DNA from: Onchidella celtica
Lineage: Eukaryota; Mollusca; Gastropoda; Systellommatophora; Onchidiidae
DNA: 64,000 nt
Reading direction: 5' to 3'
Assembly: GCA_963931925.1 (NCBI GenBank)
Contig: OZ007581.1
Span: 16,610,450-16,674,449, forward strand
The position numbers and the translations under genes are program-made. Below, one piece after another: positions 22,228-34,279 of the stretch. The stretch's first letter is position 1. Each line of letters begins with the position of its first letter. The notes below the pieces were generated by a model, which was given only the letters and a program-made list of their open reading frames with translations, was not told the DNA's origin and did not search any database.

Positions 22228-24126
22228 GTACATCTGTGCATTAGAATAGCAACCGCAGGTAACGGTATGGAAAATTGGAAGGCATTTTGTCCAGATCCGG
22301 TCGCTGGTAAGTTGTTGATGTTAGTGCTTGAGTGGCTTACATGACCAGGCAGAGTTTATGCCACTAAATAATTTTTAAAAACTAACATCTGTGATACCAA
22401 TGTTTGTCTTGTTTCCTAAAAAAATCATACTATTAATCTTTGCTTTGCATATTGAACATACCAAAACAAAACAAAATGAAATTCATCTTTCAAGAGATAG
22501 TTTATACAGCTAACCTTCAAAGCAAAATGAAGTTAGAATCTTATACATGTATGTAAAGTGGGGAAAACTCAAGTATTTGAATTTAATTGTATAGGCAATA
22601 TGATGGGAGGGTAGATACAGGCTGCTACTCTTTCAGACATTCTGTCATGGAAAGTTCTTAAGGATCCTGCATGCAGTTGAAGCTGAGTGACCACCGAGTA
22701 AAACACTGTTTAGCAACAGAATTGAGGTTACTTAATTGAAAAAAAAGCCCTTCACACAATAATATGTTACTTTATTAGGGGATTGCTGTAAAACTCAATG
22801 TGTACCCTTTTTTCTTTTCTTTTACAGTTTCTCAGGAGCCAGAGTCGGGTTTGTATCTCGATTTGCTTGTATCTTCTACAGTTCACGGAGGTAACTTTTA
22901 GATCAGTTCCTGTGTAAAACGATGGTTAGCTAAAGTTTTACAGAAAAAAAGCAGTGACTTCCGTATCCTTTACATCCTTTCCTTTTCAGTGCTAGTTTGG
23001 CGGCCAGCAGATGTTTTTGATGTAAAACTAATGGTTTTCTAAGCTTTTTGGTTGGAATGACAGTCACTTTTTGGATATTTTGTTCTACATTTGGCTAATA
23101 ATTCTTATGATTCTTCTTTTATGATTTGGATAGGTTGGATATATATATATATACTAGAGAGAGAGAGAGAGACTGATTTTGTATTATAAGTTCAATTGAA
23201 CAAAATCAATACAAATGTGCTCCACAGATATGAATGAAGGTCCTGAAAGTGATTTTCATCTCAGTTATGTTGAAATTTTTATCAAATTATACTTTATTTT
23301 ATGTTCTGTGAATATTTCATGTTCATTATACTGTATTCGTTTTTCTGAAGTAGTTCTTTGTCAAATTTCAGTGGCGTGCGGAAGGAGTTTCATCAAGTTG
23401 AAAATTTTGCATGAACTGTCGAGTGGTTCAGTAGTCGAAAGGCAAATGACTGTTGACCCCTCTGATTCTGTAAGACGATTTTTTCTGAGTTCATCATGTT
23501 TTTCTTGTAATGCTCAGTTTTTTCTTACATTTTCGCTGAAGCACAGCTCTACAAATACAATTTCTCTTGTTTGATATTGTTCTTGTTTTCGCATCTCTAT
23601 AATTTCTATAAGTAATTATGTATTATAGTACCGGTACTAACATCGCATCAGACTTGATCATACCAAAAATATAATACATGTACTATAGTCAGATTCAAGT
23701 TTCATGAACCAAAATTTCTGCTGATGTCTTGAAAATGAACGTACCCTTAGAGCCCATCTCAAATGATATGCAAAATCATCTCACTCTCCATGCCAGTGGA
23801 ATGGGTGATTGTAGTTTTAAGCCACTGTTGTCTAGTGACACCCCTCTCCCCCAATCTTGATTCGACCCTCCGTAAGTTCTATTGGGTTTAGAGCACAGTG
23901 ATATGGTGGCAGTTTGAGGACATCATGTCCATGCTGAAGGACTGTAGTCTTGATAGCATAATGTATGCTATCCGACTGATTCTTTTTTAATATACCTCTA
24001 ATCTTCTTCCTCCGGCCTTTCTGGCAGTCATTTCTTTGCCATATATACAGTTATTTGTAAGAGGCCTTCGAGGGAGCTTTTTATAATATCTTGGTCAAAA
24101 GTCATCCAGAAGCCCCCCCCCTCCCC

Positions 24127-24207
<81 letters not shown>

Positions 24208-26042
24208 GAACCTTCATGTTGCACCAACGTTGTTATTACCTACCTTCTCTCATCGACCGGTCATTTTCAATGGGGTTTCAATATAATTACTGTAGTACAC
24301 TGGAACTTGGTTATAACGAGATGCAGTGTTCTACAAAAAAATGTTTCGTTGTACCCAAGATCTCTCTATTCGAGCAAATACATGTACATGTCTGACTCCC
24401 TACACGGCTGTACTGTGGCGGCCACCCCCACAATTTACTGTACGCAATCAGAATTAATTCTCTCGCTGTAGGGAGTGTTTTGATTATCAATTGTCGTTAT
24501 TCAAGTAATTTATAATGCAGCTTAAAATACCATTTTCTCGAGGTTGCCAAGGTTTGTTTTTAACACCACCAGTGTCGTTATACATGACGAGCCACTGCAG
24601 ATAGATCTATTTGTTTGTTTCAAAGGCTTGTTGGTGGAGATGCAGTTAATTTTCCCTTACTTGTCACCTTCAGGTGGCAGTTTGAAGTTTCATGGTAAAC
24701 AACTTCAGTTAACTGAACATATTGCAACACTGTCAAACGGAAATCGCTGCACACAACTTTGAATAATCTGGTCTTAAAAGCTATCAAATATGGTACTAAA
24801 ACAACTTAACTAAATGCGATGAGCATTTATATAATTATGTAGTAAATAAGAGTGCTGCATCATATGACACTTCAAAGTTATTATTATTATTATAAGTTTA
24901 TAATATATAATGCAAGGCAGTAAGCAGCTCTTTTGTAGGAACACATTCATTTCATGCAGCTTCGAGAAGGAAGTTTTATCAGTTCTTTTCAAACACTGCC
25001 AAAAAGTACATCTGCATGTAGACCGCACTGAGATTTGAGTCCTTGCAAAATTTGGGCCCAGTGGGTCCAATGGGCAAAAATCTTGGTCCACGAATTCTGA
25101 AGGGGATTGTATTAATCATAATAATAATTTTTCTATAAAGCAATGATGCCAGTGATGTAAAGCATCACAGTGAACAGCAGTATGAACAAAATTTGCTTTC
25201 CACTACTCTTTTTAACAATTTCCATTCTAGTCCAAATACATATTTTGCAAATTTACGGGATAATTAATCTTTATGTGAAGAACCCTTCGCTGATCTATGT
25301 TTTACGAAACGAACGAATGTCATTCACTCTTTACTCACAGTACTGTGTGTTCACTAAACTTACTGCCCTGTGCACATGCTGCTGTAGACCTTTCTTTTCT
25401 CCGCTACCCTCTGCCCCCCTCCCCCCTTTTCCTTCCACATTTTTTTAAAAAAAATATTGCTGAGGTAGTAGGGATGAGCTAAGGTGGAATGTTCACTATG
25501 TACATGTATAGTGGCATGAGCTTGGAAAGCTGATTGGTCGGTTGGTTCAGAGACTGGAAGATACTCTTGTGACTGTTGGCTGGTATAGAAAACTAGGCAG
25601 TATTTATTTTTCACGAAGCAAAACAGCCAATGCAATGGATTTCTTTTTTTTTTTAATGTGCCTTCCATCAATACTGCTAATTTTTCAAGTGGTTCGATAT
25701 CTTTAAATCAATTAAAGTGATATTTTGTCGTGAGGGAGTTTCATCCAAAGTTCTTGAAAAGCAGACCTGGTATAATTTAACCAGGGTTAAAATAAAAGCA
25801 AAGGAACAAGTTTTGTTGAAGGTGTGATTAGATCTATGTGTAATGAATATTTCCAGGCGAGTTCATTCAGGAAAGACTTGGAGGTCGTCTTCAACATCCC
25901 GGCCAGCAGTATAAAGATCTACTGGCATAACGATTTCAATCACCAGGCTGACATGCCCAACAGTGGAACTTTGGAGAGTTTGTATGTGAGGGATGGAAGC
26001 ATATTAAAGATTAGAGATGACAGAAAAACATACAATCATTGA
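22228..26042 (+). CDS. Candidate split gene for a small ubiquitin-like protein (copy 2)
   Basis: This is the most complete of three related loci. Exons with good splice signals and matching phases are 22228-22306 (reads VHLCIRIATAG..., ends phase 1) and 22828-22890 (SQEPESGLYLDLLVSSTVHG, ends phase 1). A very small exon starts at 23228 after CCACAG, with its end uncertain. Then come 23372-23469 (ubiquitin-like first half) and 25857-26042 (ubiquitin-like second half with stop TGA). The last two join in phase 0. The first two exons are not recognisable by family. No start codon exon is visible upstream, where a SINE lies, so the 5' end is missing or further away. No C-terminal Gly-Gly is present. 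Conservation of frame between copies 1 and 2 is the best sign that it is or was a real gene. Confidence 0.5.
23372..23469 (+). CDS. Exon, ubiquitin-like first half (copy 2)
   Basis: Acceptor TTTCAG ends at 23371 and donor GTAAGA starts at 23470. With two leading bases it reads FIKLKILHELSSG, then a second strand ending MTVDPSDS. It ends in phase 0, matching the exon at 25857. Relative to copies 1 and 3 it has P-to-S and E-to-V/Q changes, so it is the more diverged one in this half. Confidence 0.55.
24118..24206. repeat. (CT)n microsatellite
   Basis: This is a long CT run preceded by poly-C. It is the same tract as the shorter one at 2508-2586 in copy 1. Confidence 0.95.
25857..26042 (+). CDS. 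Terminal exon, ubiquitin-like second half (copy 2)
   Basis: Acceptor TTCCAG ends at 25856. The exon reads SSFRKDLEVVFNIPASSI, then KIYWHNDF..., GTLESLYV, ILKIRDDRKTYNH and a stop. Compared with copy 1 the differences are mostly substitutions without stops or indels, and the helix and the IPASSIKIYW core are unchanged. Confidence 0.6.
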   Translation, partial: ASSFRKDLEVVFNIPASSIKIYWHNDFNHQADMPNSGTLESLYVRDGSILKIRDDRKTYNH

Positions 26043-28390
26043 TATGTTATATAATGAAAAGATAAACTACCAGTTCATTTTTCGTATGTCAGGTGGAAGA
26101 CATAAACTAATTCTAAAATAAAAAATCTGATAATTGTTGTTATTGTTCTTTTCACGTGAAATGAGTTAAACGTTATTCTGTATATGTGTAAAAATATCTT
26201 TCTCTGGAACACAATGGAAGCCCTCCCCCCCCCCCCAACCCCCACCTCCCCCCCCCCCCCCCCCCCAAATGTATTGTGATCAAACCTTTCCCTCTTTCTA
26301 TCATTTAATCAGATTTTACTCCCATCTGTAAAATTAGTCTTCCTAAGCCTGAGTTAGTTGTGCCACAGATCATCAATTTCCTTTTGAAGATTTCAGTAAA
26401 ACAATACATGTACTGATGTCAAATACATTCATTCGGTATCAATGCTGAAAAGTGCCTGGAGTGAAAAATATAATAAACCAGCTGGATATCTGAGTCAAAA
26501 GTTGCCAACAAGAAAAAAGAACAAAAACATATCAAAATGAAAGTAAAGAACAGAAAATAACAACACAGCTCAAGTGGGTATGCGACCAGTCGTAGTACAT
26601 GTATTGTGATTTTCTGTTGATTGAAATAGTGAAAGTGATTTTTAAAAAAAGGTCATCCTCAGTCCAGTAAATTCTACTTCATTAAATATAATAATTTGAC
26701 ACTTATGCTTTTTTAGTTGTTGTTTTTTTCTAATCCTATAGCCAAAACAACTCAGAATTTTGGGCTTAACTTTTATCTGTGGTATATAAACTGTATGCAT
26801 ACATATATTATATATTTATATACAGTATGGGATGAAGAAAAAGCCCATTTACCGAGGGCAGCATGGTGAACTGTTGTAATGAAATGGGAAAAAATTACAT
26901 TTCTCATGCTTGTACTTGTAGCCCTTGGCACTAATGACAGCCTGCATTTTGTGCTAACAGTCGGGGGGTAAATTCTGAAAATGAAGGGCTAAAGTGAAAT
27001 AATGTTGTTTTTTTTTTTGTTTTTTTAAATATCATTACTCTTAAGTCTTACAAAGAAAGTTATTCAGGCTTTTGTTTCTCCTGAAAAATGTGTAAAATCT
27101 GAGTTATGACAGTTTTACTATGCAGTCCTGGATATTATCTATCTCAATTTGCTTGTAAGTTTGATATTGTTTTGTGTGCTGGTAGAGCTAGATGCAATGA
27201 GTTTATTTCCTTTATTTGTATGTATCTTGACACTCAATTTATTTTGGGTTGAATTTTAAGAACTTGGAGTGTTTGATCTTTTTCTTTGTTACTGAATTTT
27301 GAAGCTCAAACAGCTTTTAAAAAATAAATCTACAAAAAGGATTTGGATGAAAAAAAAGCTAAATAAAAAGACAAGTCACATTTTGTTTTCTGTTCATTTT
27401 TCATTTTTATTATTGCTGGCCATTGCACACATGAAATAAATACGTTCATACATCAGTGACATCAAAAATTTAAAATACATCATGTACACTGTTTAGTACC
27501 TGTCAATTCACTTACAGAAAAATTCACAATACAAGATGCATTGGGAAACAAACAAACATAGGAATATGAGAATTCAGTAATCACATGCAAATAGCTGTTT
27601 CTCTATATTGATACTAATGATAGTCTAAAGAGAATTGTCAGATGGTAACTCTTTCTGTACCATTTGTCGATATATCAATCATAATTTGGTCTCAACTGGA
27701 CCATACACTGATGTATCCGCATTGTGAGGATACCTCAACAGCAGTCCTCTAATAACTTATCATTGTCTTTAAATACACGATGCGCACTTCATTTTGTTAA
27801 AATACCGTATAAATGTTAATGAAAATAATGTTATGATAGAATAACTTCAGGCCTGCCCTCCATGTTCTGATTATGTATCTTCCACAGCAATATGCTGTTA
27901 ACCCTCTAGCGCCCAGTGTACTACATTTGAAATAGGTCACCTGGAGCCAAAATGCTCCATCTTTGATACACTTACTCTTCCAATTTTATTGTCAAGTAAT
28001 ATTTCCAAAAAATAATTTTTATTTTTATTTTTTTTTACAATAATCAGTCTATTTAAAATAAGCTCAGCATATTATTTCAGAAGTTCTGGAATTGGATATT
28101 TTTGTCTGGGCACTACAGGATTAATCATTGCATCATAATAAATTTACCACTGTGGAATGAAGTAAATTAAATACATGTAAATCAATAGTTTACTCAAAGT
28201 TAGAAGAAATGAATATTGGACCAGAAGGGGAATTGATTGTGGTATGGAAATTGTTTTAACTACGTGAACTTCAGTATTGGAATTTACACTCTGACTGTTG
28301 CTATGGAACCACAGTTTGATTACAAAGCAGAATAGAGAGAACAATAAGCTGTGTTCGCTGTTCAACTCAAGCTTACTATGTAACATAGAC
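26043..28390. other. 3' flank of ubiquitin-like copy 2
   Basis: This is noncoding similarity to 4072-6960, minus the Helitron and plus a TTAA-flanked insertion at 27902-28120. Long poly-C tracts lie at about 26224-26266. Confidence 0.7.
27902..28120. mobile_element. TTAA-flanked MITE, piggyBac-like (219 bp)
   Basis: TTAA flanks both sides (27898-27901 and 28121-28124), and copy 1 has a single TTAA at 6595-6598. The ends are CCCTCTAGCGCCCAG and, on the other strand, TCCTGTAGTGCCCAG. TTAA duplication and a CCCT-type end fit a non-autonomous piggyBac-like element. It encodes nothing. Confidence 0.82.
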
Positions 28391-28439
28391 ACCCAAATAT
28401 TTGTAATATTCAACTGGCTCAACCTCTTCATTATCAATG

Positions 28440-29437
28440 CTTAATGGTGGTAAAGATAAAAGGCAGAGAGAGAGTGTGAGACTGAGAGACGGAGAAAGAG
28501 AAAGACACCCAGACACGTACACATACACACACACACACACACACAAATAACGCATACAGCCTACTGTTTTAAATGCCTCCTTTTCATCCATCAGAATTGC
28601 AAGTTTTTATTAGGGTTAGTGTTAAGATAAATATTAATTACGCGCAACTGGTCAGTAAATGCAAATCCTCAATTCATGACCTTTTCACTGGATGAACTAG
28701 ACCTAAAATCAGGACACAAACGCGCACACACACACACACACACAAACAAACAACATAAACACATTTATTTCCTCAATAAATAAGAAAAAAAAAACATTCA
28801 TAGACATTCACAGTATGAAAAAGATGGCTCTTTAGATCATGGGGGAAAATTACAACAACAACACACAATAATTGGCCACAGTAAGCGACATTGTTTCCAG
28901 AAAATCCCCAGTTCAATAAGATGTTAGAAAAGTAACACACGTAGATCATATTATATAATACTATAGAGCTAGAGGGTGAACATGCTAACGTCTAAAACTC
29001 CGTAGAAATGCTCAGAGGCATTTATGATGGATTGGTGTGGATGGACAACATAACATGCAGCTCATGGCTCTGACTAAAAACAACAACAGCCATCTCAGTT
29101 TCCTGGAAAAAGCACACTTCTTTAATGTCTGAAACAAAAGGTTACACAATGCCAAGGGACATAACACAGTATAAGAATTACCTACCAAAACCAGTAAGAG
29201 TTAGTTCCCATTACTAGTATAGTTTATTACAGTATTGGGCACACTGTACGATTATTTTGTGTCTAAGCATAGTCCTGTACAACCTACATTCATTATGTCC
29301 ACACTTGGTTGTAGCTAGCAATAACGCCAAAGTGGATCTGTAGGCAAGTGTTTAAACATTCTGTTAAATTCTGTCTTATTTTCATAGGATGAGGTAAATG
29401 CTGATATTCATTTGTATTCTATACTAATTTATATAAA
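28440..29437. repeat. Microsatellites and an R-family fragment
   Basis: GA-rich and CA tracts (28465-28545, 28722-28746) precede a block matching 46780-47150 and the R units (CATTCATAGACATTCACAGTATG, GTAAGCGACATTGTTTCC, TATAGAGCTAGAGGGTGAACATG). It ends at a Helitron border at 29438. Confidence 0.7.
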
Positions 29438-29830
29438 CTAGCAGAGTTACCCGGCCCTGCTCGGGAGAAATGTCTTCTTTACTTATAACGATCTAGATCT
29501 AGGACACAAAGTAAAGTTCCTTCCACGGACAAAGAAATACGATGACAGAATCAGTATCGAATCTGGTTCCGCGCAAACTCTGGGAATGTGTTTACCCTTT
29601 TTCACTAAAGTTTACAGGCGATCCATGTTTTTGTTAATCGACAATTTGCTTCCTTCAGAGATATCATAAAAACCACAGAAAAACTGTGGGGTCGCAGCAG
29701 GGCTATAAGCAAAGTCAAAATTGGGCAAAAAGAAAAGGTTGTATGTTGCGAAGCCCCGCGTGAGAAATAAAACCCAAACAGTTCAAAACTCACAACAGTT
29801 CACAACTCATATTCTAAAGTATTATATTAA
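29438..29830 (-). mobile_element. Helitron 3' end on the minus strand; 5' limit unresolved
   Basis: On the minus strand the sequence ends CCGAGCAGGGCCGGGTAACT then CTGCTAG, with a GC hairpin before the CTAG. It interrupts the R-family block ATTTATATAAATTACATTTC after ATAAA. The TC start was not found. The inner part shares a block with 4553-4620 (GTTGTATGT...GAGAAAT...CCCAAAC). Confidence 0.55.
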
Positions 29831-29869
29831 TAATTAAATCTATATATTAATATTTATTTAAATAATGAA

Positions 29870-30196
29870 TTATAAATTTCTGTTGGTGATATGGGGGGAG
29901 ATAGGGGTGAATTTTAATCTATTAATTTTTAATTTCAATTTTGCCCGGGCAGCGGCCTGTTCGGCCTGCTCTTTGCGATTTCCAACTGCCAAGGTATTTT
30001 TAACGTGCGCAAAGTGCACACGGGCCCTCCGAATTTTTTCGTCCTTATCCGAGAAGACTAGGTACTCGATCCTACCCCCCAATAGGATCAGGGACACGAA
30101 AATATGGGGGAAATTCCAATTGCCAACATGCCTGCACAGCCCGGGGTTTGAGCCCGGGACCCTTGGTGAGTACCTTGCCTCTAGACCACCTTGTCC
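29870..30196 (-). mobile_element. tRNA-derived SINE (S3)
   Basis: On the minus strand it has the tRNA-like head (GGTGGTCTAGAGGCAAGGTA, B box GGGCTCAAACCCC) and the family body. It is inserted in an R fragment (AAATTTCATGATGATCTGG resumes at 30197). Confidence 0.78.
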
Positions 30197-31270
30197 CCAA
30201 ATTTCATGATGATCTGGATTTAGTCTACTATCCATTAGGCTTTGGAAAATAAGGATGTTCAACAATGAATGATAAAGCGCTTTTTGTGTGCGATAAAGGA
30301 AAGACGGTATATATTCATTATGTACAGTGTAGATCTAGGAACTAACATGCACTAGTTTTGCAATTCACACTTTATGGCTGAACAAGCATAAAAGCCCGCT
30401 CTGCGCAGACCCCAATCACTGCCATGCCCTGTCGACACGTCATTGCTACCAGAGATATCTTACACTAGTGTAACTCTGCTTGCTACCCTCTGCAGCAGGT
30501 ATTCCTTTTGTTGTAACTTAGCCGCGAGCATGCCGAGTGGTTTGCAACGGTTGGGCGCGCCCAAACCTGCTTGAGTGGCAATTTAACATCTTGATCTTGT
30601 GGTAAGAAAACCCAGAAAGGGGCAACTTGTCTGTAATTTTAGTTACCCGTTAACTTGTCTTATCTAATTTATGGACAGAATTGCCTGGAGCCACCAAACT
30701 TACGGTCGGCTGTGTAAACATTGTAAAATACAAATTATCTTTTGTACGTCACTTTTTTTTCTTTGTCTGAAGCCTAGATTAATTTATTATAGATCAGCGA
30801 TGGTTTTGCTGATAATTTGTTTCTTTACTGCATGAGCAGACATGGTCGTTTTTTAAAATTGGAATGTCAGTGAGATCAGAAATTGCCGGTGCGGTATCTC
30901 CATAGAGATAGTATTAGACACTAGAGTCCGCACGGTGCCATACGGCTTGGAACCACTAGAATCGCGTGGAGGCCATTTTGAGTTGGGGTGGATACTAAAT
31001 AGGATAGGATACTAAATGCTCTGGGCTAATAGTGTCTAGATTTACGTGTCATCTAATACTGCATCATGCCTCTCCCACCCCCACCCCCTTGTGTTTTGGA
31101 GTGTCTCAGTTAAAACAGGCAGCTATGATGGGACTGGATGGTAAGGTTATCTCCATATGCCTAATTCTTCTTTGATATGAATAAAACATACTTCCAAACA
31201 ACTTGATCGTTTAGTGCACTGGATTGACAATGGGGAAGGGCTAGAGATCAAAACCTATTGTAATATATTT
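30197..31270. repeat. R-family fragment, then unannotated DNA
   Basis: 30197-30545 matches R (GATGATCTGGATTTAGTCTAC..., ATTCCTTTTGTTGTAACTTAGCCGCGAGCA). From 30560 to 31270 I see no gene. 30900-30990 is inverted-repeat-related to 39976-40080. Confidence 0.6.
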
Positions 31271-31283
31271 ATCAATATGAGTA

Positions 31284-33614
31284 ATAATAATAATAATAAT
31301 AGTTCGTCCATCAGGTATGATGATGACCTTAACAACACCAGAGGAATAAAGAACAGAAATTGTTGAGAATTTCAACACATGGACAATAAAGAGAACTAAA
31401 GGACACAGAGGACAGAATGGAAAGACTGTTCTTTCATGACTTATGGCTTCTCATGTGACTGATAAGTCCTATTTTTGCCCTGCAGACCCTTCCGCATAAA
31501 TGACAAGAGTGCTCCGTTGGTTCAGTACCACTGGGCCTTTTCTTGCGCCGTTCTCTTTTTTTGATAGCCTGCTGGACTCTGTCAGCTTCCCATGCTTTGC
31601 TGCCTCTGGTAAGGGCCGCCCTCCAATTTGCACGATCAAGCGAGAGCTTTTCCCACTCACTCACATCAATGGCAAAGGCCTTCAGTGATTGCTTGAGAGT
31701 GTCTTTGTAACGTCTCTTTGGGGCCCCAACATTCCTCGTTCCATTGGAGAGCTCAGAGAAGAAGATTTGCTTAGGGAGTCTGGAGTCGGGCATTCTGACA
31801 ACATGTCCTGCCCAACGTAGCTGAATTTTTTTCAGGTGGCAGAAGATGCTCAATTCCTTGGCACGATTGAGGACCTCAGTGTCTGGAATTTTATCCTGCC
31901 ATTTGATCCTTAGGATCTTTCTAAGGCAGGCCAGATGAAAGTGATTTAGCTTTCTGGCATGCGATTGGTACACTGTCCAGGTTTCAGCCCCATAGAGTAG
32001 GGTGGGAAGGACCACAGCATTGTACACTTTCAGCTTAGTGTCTGTGCGAATGCCGGCGACATCCCATACTCTCTTTCGAAGCCTGCCAAATGCAGAGCTG
32101 GCTTTGCTGATTCTTGAGAGAATTTCAGTATCAGCACGAGCTGCGGAAGACAGTGTACTGCCAAGATAGGTGAAGTTCTCCGACACCTTCAGAAGACTGT
32201 CATGGACTTTGATATTTGGGGTCACAGGATACTTGTCGTCTGGAGTAGGCTGATGGAGCACTTCCGTCTTCTTTGTGCTTATTGTGAGGCCAAAGTTGTC
32301 ACAGGCACTAGAGAACTTATCAACACAGTTTTGCATGCTATCCTCATCGTGTGCCAGAAGTGCACAATCATCAGCAAATAGTAGGTCACAGACTTGAGTA
32401 CTTTTGGTTTTGGTTTTTGCCTGAAGTCTCCTGAGGTTGAATAGACTGCCATCAGTTCGGTACTTGATGCTTACCCCTTGAGGAGGAGAGCTAAAGGCTT
32501 CTTGTAGCATTGCAGAGAACATGATGCTGAACAGAGTTGGGGCTAAGACACAACCCCATTTGTGACAGCAAAGGGCTCTGAAACACTGCCGTTGCTTTTG
32601 ACTGCAGCTTGCATGCCATCATGAAACTGGCGCACTATTGTGATGAATTCGGGTGGACACCCAAACTTCGCCAAGATTTTCCAGAGGCCTTCACGACACA
32701 CTGTGTCAAATGCTTTTGTGAGGTCAACAAATGTGATATACAGCGCTTTATTTTGTTCCATGCATTTTTCCTGAATCTGTCTGGCAGCAAAAATCATATC
32801 CGCCGTTCCCCTCTCTTTACGAAAGCCACATTGGCTCTCGGGAAGCAAGTCATTTGACGAGAGGTGATCAAGAAGGCGATTCAGAAGCATTCTTGCCAAT
32901 ATTTTGCCAGCAATTGAAAGTAGAGAGATTCCCCGATGGTTGTCACAGACTTGGCTGTCCCCTTTGTTTTTGTACAGATGGATGATTGAAGCATCTTTGA
33001 AGTCCTGTGGCAGCTTCCCTGCTTTCAACATATGATTGAACAACTCGGTCAACCTTTCAATAAGCTTTTCTCCACCGAAGGCATACACCTCAGCAGGAAT
33101 TGAATCCACGCCTGGTGATTTGTTAAAGGACATCTGATTTGTGGCAGTTCGGGTCTCATTTGCTGTGAATGGCTTGGCAAGAGCTGCATTAATAGGAGTC
33201 TGAGGGAGGCGGTCAATGGACTCAGTATTTATATTTGATGGCCGATTTAGCACACCTCCGAAATGTTCTGCCCAACGCTGAATTATGGCATTCAATTCAA
33301 CAATGCGTGTTGAACCATCTGACGCAAGAAGTGGCGTAGTGCCAGAGCGGGATGGTCCAAACACAGCTCGGAGGCTCTCAAAGAACTTTCTAGTGTTGTT
33401 TGTGTCGGCATATTTCTGAGTTTCTCTTACTCGCTCTTCAAGCCAGTCATTTTTCATTTTCCTCAGCTTCTTCTGGAGTACACCCTTACATGCACGCAGT
33501 GCATCAGCTTTTGCTGTGGAAGAGGGGTCACTGCAGTGAGCTTGGATGAGACTATTTTTTTCTTTGATGAGCACTTTATCAAAGTGAAATCAAAGTGAAA
33601 TCAAAGTGCTCATC
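31284..33614 (-). mobile_element. LINE B, 5'-truncated and frameshifted
   Basis: ATCAATATGAGTA stands at 31271-31283 and 33615-33627, a 13-bp target duplication. The 3' tail (low coordinate) is a TAA/ATT trinucleotide run. The endonuclease is missing. At the 5' junction 33566-33577 and 33603-33614 form a perfect 12-bp inverted repeat around two copies of TCAAAGTGAAA. Confidence 0.88.
31434..33574 (-). pseudogene. LINE B reverse transcriptase, broken by a small deletion
   Basis: The N-terminal frame (33574 to 32543) covers the linker and RT motifs up to FVDLTKAFDT and EPFAVTNGV. The C-terminal frame (32522 to 31434) has CDLLFADD (Asp pair at 32367-32372), the connector and a C-x2-C-x12-H-x3-H zinc finger near the end. 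Between them, at about 32551-32557, the residues KQG expected from LINE A are missing and the frame shifts. The loss is about 10 bases and could have happened between short GGGTT repeats. It is related to LINE A in overall plan but clearly diverged. The product would be an inactive polymerase truncated before the catalytic Asp pair. Confidence 0.88.
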
Positions 33615-33627
33615 ATCAATATGAGTA

Positions 33628-34279
33628 TATCGTGGGGTATTGCCATATTGTTGTTTGCGACACTGTGCTGATTTTTTTAGCCTTTGTCATGAAAGTGGTT
33701 CTCTCACTCCTAATTTCATTATGTAAGTATCATTCCAATCTTTAAGTTTCAATTTTGAAAGTTCTGGAACAAACTCCAGATGTTACACAACTCTTCGAAT
33801 TTTCAATCCTCGTTTTCCCACCAAGATACTGCTATGAGTATGACCTGTATCTCCGAGAGAAGAGATAGTGGAGGGGTTGCTTTATGCAAGCAAAGACGTT
33901 TGCTATTATCAAAAAGGTGGACCAAGTTATACGGCATCTGCTTACGACTAAGCACCCCATACGGTCGGTGTCAGCGGTTACAACACTGAAAGTGACATTG
34001 GCTCCAAAGTATTTGATGGCCTCGGAAGTCATATTTTTATGATTGCCATCTCCAAAGCCAAGACAGTCACCCAACCCAGATCATTAACAATGCCCGTGAA
34101 CTATTTTACAAGACAATGCTGCACCACCACGGCAAAGTCTTCACCCAAAGATTATGTTCGCGGGGATGTAGGGTCAGTTAGACACAAGCTAAACAAAACG
34201 ATTCTTTTTTCTACATCAGTAGATCATGTGCTGACTATCAAGATCAAATGTGGTCAAAGGGAAATAACTTAATTAATAC
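33628..34279. other. Intergenic, nothing recognised
   Basis: No exon or element end could be supported. The left limit of the LTR described next may lie in here. Confidence 0.35.

Noticed and set aside
22841-22890. LINE or LTR relation for the small exon at 22828-22890
   Set aside because: It has splice signals and phase continuity with 22228-22306 and no repeat outside the locus copies, so it is kept with the ubiquitin-like locus.
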